Source: Desulfobulbus sp. (GTDB lineage Bacteria; Desulfobacterota; Desulfobulbia; Desulfobulbales; Desulfobulbaceae). From it: 17,786 nt of DNA. Each line of letters starts with the position of its first letter. The first letter of the stretch is position 1. Of the stretch, positions 15,101 through 17,786 are shown piece after piece. The notes under the pieces are model-generated. The model saw only the letters and a list, made by a program, of their open reading frames with translations. It searched no databases and was not told the DNA's origin. The translations under genes were made by a program, and so were the position numbers. The stretch is from NCBI GenBank assembly GCA_011051825.1, contig DRKH01000363.1, positions 1-17,786 on the forward strand, given 5' to 3'.

Positions 15101-15164
15101 CGACGGTTCAATTCTAAAGACGCTGAGCCGGAAGGAACTGGCCGGGCTCTTCCGCTACGGTTGA
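12132..15164 (+). CDS. SWIM zinc-finger SNF2-family helicase
   Basis: About 1010 residues. SNF2 ATPases use ATP to move along duplex DNA and displace bound proteins, RNA polymerase included in the case of RapA. An N-terminal SWIM-like finger is seen as C90-x2-C93 ... C102-x-H104. The ATPase core occupies roughly 550-1000: motif I MGLGKT (581-586), Ia VLIVCPAAVL, II DEMH (672-675, in place of DEAH), III GLTGTPVENN, IV VVVFSQFTSM, V GGTGIDL, and VI QATARVHRMGQ (943-953). SWIM plus SNF2 is a known bacterial layout, for example HelZ of Bacillus. The start at 12132 has AAGGA seven bases upstream; an 87-residue longer form would translate the hairpins and heptamers and is rejected. Neighbours give no clear role. 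Confidence 0.93.
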   Translation: MSSASLLPASTSTRLESMAALPMDYTLTLQTWFKPHTLEKALALIHNRGAHNFLFFRHGAALTCEDDVTAMVDITDGTGKHAFVFRNGWCSQCVAGKRGQHCHHVAALAMLCLVEGKDRLQPVTMDFADSLWQKIGNYLSQRLKPDLTTTRWRARAKSTRLSVVQETGFSLEVNMHPAAATELQGLGLIGEKTVTLPQTKNLVSLAEQLAQRTATKNEQALLQRGSLSKQLYRDQSCWMWLTRLLYLHQSDEKLTLSRHDSGRFILQSPGATPLFQLMLSRHHTWELLGLLELESYGFRLLPPAQPFNRVRFSDNGSTIQVEDWGRLDDGTCYNLAELEQQRYGSRYLIDNAFFTLAPLPAAERIDKEEKKVLSLFSPATQTPNKKTGFTISADAIPEFLRRNNQALTAKRHQVAPEILELEVINEPQSLQLTEFKEDMDWCYLAGYYEVGDQQIDISEILEATARKQEYIAGRSWLDLHNSPLQWFHSLGRDRLSENGLIKLTRSEFTLLGSQIQQLSTDLEPKKQGRTLSFLLGEETDTEKPPLDADTCSHLRGYQVHGVNWLFRLHKHGLGGILADDMGLGKTHQALALVELVADPSDTVLIVCPAAVLYHWPEKQQSFFPHLSMSVYHGPQRDLKQALDSRIIVTTYGIVRQDIDELGLVGFKLVIYDEMHHLKNSKTSTFKAAGLLISGTTIGLTGTPVENNIQELKNLLTLCLPDLFSSRRIHRMFKEADTVKKRQVIQRITAPFILRRTREQVLKELPQCSEDIRLCELSEDQVSAYQQTVEQATDVVDELMGNDALSDYTHILTTITLLKQICNHLCQLKHCTDWTKYTSGKWDEFTRLLLQCLESNLKVVVFSQFTSMLDIIEAWLHAEKIDHISLRGKVSAKERSKRIKRFNGVTTCRVCSASLLAGGTGIDLTGAQVVIHFDRWWNPAKEEQATARVHRMGQRHPVQVYKLVTVGTLEEKIHSLIERKRALAAELVVEDDGSILKTLSRKELAGLFRYG

Positions 15165-15226
15165 TCGGAGCATCTGCAGACCTACGTCGTGTCGTCGTAA
15201 GAGATAAAACGGAGAGAGAGTATTTA

Positions 15227-15255
15227 TTGGTTGACGGGCAACATTGTGGTATACT
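15227..15255 (+). promoter_or_regulatory. Candidate promoter for the 99-residue gene
   Basis: TTGGTT (15227-15232) and TATACT (15250-15255) are separated by 17 nt. A transcript would begin in the hairpin that follows and have a leader of about 230 nt across two repeats before the gene. Confidence 0.35.
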
Positions 15256-15258
15256 TAA

Positions 15259-15290
15259 GGCTCGCTCAAAAAAAACACCTTCAGCGAGCC
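15259..15290. other. Hairpin downstream of the SNF2 gene
   Basis: GGCTCGCT (15259-15266) pairs perfectly with AGCGAGCC (15283-15290) around an A-rich 16-nt loop. No T-run follows on the plus strand, so termination is doubtful; it could stabilise the 3' end of a transcript. Confidence 0.4.
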
Positions 15291-15305
15291 GAGGTGGAAC
15301 AGGGG

Positions 15306-15405
15306 CATGTAGCAAATTGATCTGATGACATAATTGAAGATCGTTTTTCTACATATGCCGGGTATGCCTCGAAACGCGAAGATCATGCTGCGCGAGCCCT
15401 TACAG
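15306..15405. repeat. Palindromic element, copy 2 (without nested hairpin)
   Basis: The arms CATGTAGCAAATTGATCT (15306-15323) and AGATCGTTTTTCTACATATG (15338-15357) pair. The middle GATCTGAT...CATAATTGAAGATCG matches copy 1 but lacks its 39-bp inner hairpin. The trailer (15358-15405) matches 90-136 in part. Confidence 0.6.
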
Positions 15406-15417
15406 GAAATATATGCT

Positions 15418-15458
15418 GGTAACTATTGAGATGGGTGCACGATTTATGCAATACCACA
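15418..15458 (+). repeat. 41-bp dispersed repeat, copy 2
   Basis: It begins GGTAACTATTGAGATGGG and ends GCAATACCACA, 39 of 41 identical to 5710-5750 on the opposite strand. It lies just ahead of the 99-residue gene. Confidence 0.75.
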
Positions 15459-15491
15459 AAGAGTAACTGCAACATGCACGGAGAGAGACCA

Positions 15492-15791
15492 ATGCAGGGT
15501 GAAGATTTTATGATTAAACGGGCCGAGTACCGAAAGGTTAAGGAAGCCGACCTGTTTAAGCGGGTCATCGGCTGGGCCAGAGAAGACAGCGATGACATCG
15601 TGGTTGAAATCATAGAACGGGCCTTTGCCGATACCAATGCCGAGCACTGGCTGACCATCCACCCAACCAGTTCCTTTTCCGGTCTTACCGGCTACTACAT
15701 GGAAATCGTTGCCCGGGAAAAGGAACTCAACGGCAACCAGCGCCGTCTTCTGGCTATGCGGGTCGAGGGCTACACTAAACGACTGCTATAG
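15492..15791 (+). CDS. 99-residue orphan protein, unknown function
   Basis: A small soluble protein with no signal peptide or membrane helix and no family I recognise. It is charged and probably helical at the N-terminus (EYRKVKEADLFKRVIGWAREDSDDIVVEIIERAF, split here as residues 12-29 and 30-45), with an aromatic, glycine-containing middle (HWLTIHPTSSFSGLTGYY, 52-69) and a basic C-terminal helix (NQRRLLAMRVEGYTKRLL). The start at 15492 has GGAG eight bases upstream; the ATG at 15510 is a weaker alternative, and a longer frame from 15426 would translate the 41-bp repeat. It lies between the SNF2 gene and convergent der. I cannot assign a function. Confidence 0.65.
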   Translation: MQGEDFMIKRAEYRKVKEADLFKRVIGWAREDSDDIVVEIIERAFADTNAEHWLTIHPTSSFSGLTGYYMEIVAREKELNGNQRRLLAMRVEGYTKRLL

Positions 15792-15861
15792 ACCGGCCGG
15801 TTCCAGGCAAATCCAACCGCTTCAACATTCTCTTACACAAGCTCTTGTTTAACTGATCGTC

Positions 15862-17205
15862 CTATCCCTTTTTTTTACGGCCGCTGCGCTCCTTGAAGAG
15901 CAGGCGAACCGGCACCCGGTCAAGGCCAAGTCCCTCTCGAAAACGATTCTTCAGATACCGTTGATAGGAAAAATGCACGCCCTTGGGTGAGTTGGTAATG
16001 ACGGCAAAAGATGGTGGAGCCGTACCGATCTGGGCCGTATAATAAAGTTTTACTCTCCGGCCCTTATATATGCGCGGTTCATGGTGGGCAACCGCCGCCT
16101 CCAGCAGTCGGTTCAGGGCACTGGTGGGAAAGCGTTCATGAAACTGACGATATATCTTGCCGATCTCCGGAAAAACGCGTTTGATGCCGTAACCGGTCTT
16201 GGCCGAAACCTTGAGCACCGGAGCAAAGGGAATAAAATTCGTTGCCAGCCTGACCTCTTCCAGGAGCCAGTCCTGCCGTTTCTTGTCGTCCTTGATCAAA
16301 TCCCATTTGTTCAATAGAATAATCAATGCCCTGCCGTGATCCTGGGTATAACCGATGACCTTGGTGTCCTGCTCGGTGATGCCCTCTTCCGCATCAATGA
16401 GAACAAGGGCAATATCACAGCGGCCAAGGGCCTTGAGCGCCTTGAGGATGGAAAATTTTTCAAGTTTGTCTTTTGTTTTCCCCTTGCGCCGTATCCCGGC
16501 GGTATCAATAAGAAGATAGTTGTACTGATCACGGCTGAGCAGGGTATCAACCGAATCCCTGGTGGTGCCGGATATATCGGAAACCACCATCCGCTCCTGA
16601 CCGATGATCGCATTGATCATTGAGGACTTGCCCACATTGGGCCGGCCGATAAATGCCAGTCGCATGGTGCCCTCCGGCAGTTTTCCGTCCTCCGAGGCCG
16701 GTTCCAGCTCCGCCGTCAGATCCTCCATCAGGGTTCGATAGCCATAACCATGATCAGCGGATAACGGCCACAAGGCATCCACACCCAGCTCATAAAAAGG
16801 CGAGAGCAACTCAACTTCAAGATCCGGACTGTCGATTTTGTTGACGATAAAAAAAACTTTTTTCTCCGTTCGCCTGAGCAGATCGGTAATCTCCTGATCA
16901 CTCGGGGTCAGGCCCTGTCGTCCATCCATGAGAAACAAAATGATATCCGCCTCGTCAATGGCCCGCAGGGCCTGATTGCGGATATGGCCGGTTATGGTAT
17001 CGTCTTCATCCTCAATGCCGCCGGTATCGACCAGGGTAAAGGGATGTTCTTCATAACTGACGTGGGCATAATGCCGGTCCCGGGTCACCCCGGGGGTCGG
17101 GTCAACAATGGCATCCCGCCGCCTGGTCATGCGGTTAAAAAGGGTGGACTTGCCGACATTGGGTCGACCGATCAGCGCTACCAGGGTGGAGGATTCTGTA
17201 GTCAT
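15862..17205 (-). CDS. der: Ribosome-assembly GTPase Der (EngA)
   Basis: A 447-residue double-GTPase needed for 50S subunit maturation. Domain G1 has GRPNVGKS (13-20), TPGVTRD (37-43), DTGG (60-63) and NKID (122-125). Domain G2 has GRPNVGKS (187-194), ISGTTRDSV (211-219), DTAG (234-237) and NKWD (299-302). A C-terminal KH-like domain follows, ending in basic residues (RSGRKKKG). Length and motifs are those of the family, and all nucleotide-binding motifs are intact. No clear ribosome site precedes the ATG. The preceding kinase gene ends 71 nt upstream on the same strand, so the two may be co-transcribed. The 99-residue gene converges from the other side, with only 70 nt between and no clear terminator. 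Confidence 0.97.
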   Translation of the reverse strand: MTTESSTLVALIGRPNVGKSTLFNRMTRRRDAIVDPTPGVTRDRHYAHVSYEEHPFTLVDTGGIEDEDDTITGHIRNQALRAIDEADIILFLMDGRQGLTPSDQEITDLLRRTEKKVFFIVNKIDSPDLEVELLSPFYELGVDALWPLSADHGYGYRTLMEDLTAELEPASEDGKLPEGTMRLAFIGRPNVGKSSMINAIIGQERMVVSDISGTTRDSVDTLLSRDQYNYLLIDTAGIRRKGKTKDKLEKFSILKALKALGRCDIALVLIDAEEGITEQDTKVIGYTQDHGRALIILLNKWDLIKDDKKRQDWLLEEVRLATNFIPFAPVLKVSAKTGYGIKRVFPEIGKIYRQFHERFPTSALNRLLEAAVAHHEPRIYKGRRVKLYYTAQIGTAPPSFAVITNSPKGVHFSYQRYLKNRFREGLGLDRVPVRLLFKERSGRKKKG

Positions 17206-17276
17206 GGCTCGGGAATAAGGGATTTTTGCTCAGAAATCAGGCAGAAAGGGTTCCGGGACAATTAAAAGTGGCATAT

Positions 17277-17786
17277 TCAGCGTTCCCGGTAACGATTGTA
17301 TTCCGCCTGTTCGACGGAGACAAGACATGTACGGACCAGCTTGTGCAGTCCAGCATAATCTGCTGCTTCAGGTTTGGCAAGCAGTGAGTTGATCGAGTGG
17401 AGCGCCGGTTTGATAAAACGGAAAAAAAAACGTTTTTTCCGCCTCTGGGTGAGGAAGGCAAAGGCTCCGAGAATCTGCAGATTCCTCTGCAGGGCCAGCA
17501 GAACATATTCCTGTCTGAATTGGAGGGGATCATAGGAAATATATTCCTGCAACCTGTTGATGTATTCCTCCTGGATCTCCGTTTGCAGAGATTCGGACAG
17601 ACGTATGTAGGGGTCGATGAGCAGCGATGCAAGATCATAGGCGAGAGGGCCGCGACGACCTCCCTGGAAATCGATGACCCGAACAGCATCCTCCTTGATC
17701 ATTATGTTTCGGCACTGAAAATCACGATGGAGAAAAAAATCACCAGGTGCCCGGCTCGACCGTACGGCAAGAAGAAGACATTCACG
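17277..17786 (-). CDS. APH/AmgK-like small-molecule kinase, C-terminal part
   Basis: The gene runs off the window; only the last 169 codons are here, ending in TGA at 17277. The frame stays open to the edge. The catalytic loop HRDFQCRN (residues 21-28 of the visible part) and the metal motif VIDFQGGRRGPLAYDLASLL (37-56) mark the aminoglycoside-phosphotransferase fold. The HRDFQ-x2-N and IDFQGGRRGP forms resemble AmgK-type N-acetylmuramate/N-acetylglucosamine kinases of cell-wall recycling more than antibiotic-resistance enzymes, but the substrate cannot be read from this fragment. The C-terminal region is helical and arginine-rich (LTQRRKKRFFFRFIKPAL). It lies 71 nt upstream of der on the same strand. 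Confidence 0.8.
   Translation of the reverse strand, partial: RECLLLAVRSSRAPGDFFLHRDFQCRNIMIKEDAVRVIDFQGGRRGPLAYDLASLLIDPYIRLSESLQTEIQEEYINRLQEYISYDPLQFRQEYVLLALQRNLQILGAFAFLTQRRKKRFFFRFIKPALHSINSLLAKPEAADYAGLHKLVRTCLVSVEQAEYNRYRER

Larger units (their letters stand above)
15165..15491. other. 327-bp intergenic region with repeats
   Basis: It contains a candidate promoter (15227-15255), a strong hairpin (15259-15290), the second copy of the 1-89 element (15306-15405) and the second copy of the 41-bp repeat (15418-15458). I see no gene in it. Confidence 0.65.

Noticed and set aside
15259..15290. The strong hairpin as the SNF2 terminator
   Set aside because: No T-run follows on the plus strand; only a structural hairpin can be claimed.

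Overview
This 17.8 kb window looks like the chromosome of a free-living, Gram-negative, anaerobic-type bacterium. My best guess is Desulfobacterota, order Desulfobulbales or close to it. The guess rests on a three-gene proton-translocating transhydrogenase, an Mpl ligase, a DUF47/PiT phosphate pair, the style of the proteins, and intergenic DNA full of small palindromes. It is an inference from recognition, not from a marker gene. No rRNA, tRNA, CRISPR array, prophage or complete insertion sequence is visible.

Layout. From 1 to 322 there is only repeat DNA. From 323 to 3440 (minus strand) lies a pnt operon, pntAA-pntAB-pntB, followed by a small two-helix membrane protein. A good sigma70-like promoter sits about 290 nt upstream of pntAA. 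From 3811 to 5437 (minus) a 64-residue protein overlaps mpl by 8 nt, with a strong intrinsic terminator just in front of its ribosome binding site. From 5791 to 6387 (minus) is a secreted protein of unknown function. From 7093 to 9180 (plus) is an unusual protein combining a P-loop kinase-like domain, an FHA-like domain and a PPP-type phosphatase. From 9398 to 11456 (plus) come a DUF47/PhoU-like protein and a PiT phosphate transporter, with a terminator between them. From 12132 to 15164 (plus) is a SWIM-SNF2 helicase, and from 15492 to 15791 (plus) a 99-residue orphan protein. From 15862 to the window end (minus) are der and the 3' part of an APH/AmgK-like sugar or aminoglycoside kinase gene.

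How the genes relate. Pnt exchanges NADH for NADPH at the expense of the proton gradient. Mpl and the AmgK-like kinase both fit cell-wall recycling, although they are 12 kb apart. DUF47 and PiT form a standard low-affinity phosphate uptake pair. The phosphatase fusion could be a signalling or nucleic-acid end-processing enzyme; the sequence does not decide.

The most notable signal is between the genes. At least three short insertions (7003-7060, 6751-6938, 9293-9337) end in GTAAC/GTTAC and are each flanked by a perfect 8-bp direct repeat (CAAAGCTC, GAAATTTC, AAAAATGG). This is the signature of miniature elements mobilised by an IS66-type transposase (ends beginning GTAA, 8-bp target duplications). 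Around them lies a mosaic of nested palindromes: related GTAAC elements, a roughly 20-bp block (AGGTAAGCGCAGACTCCGAA) found at four places including one where it interrupts a REP-like repeat, hairpins whose arms covary between copies, and many hairpins with 3-nt loops.
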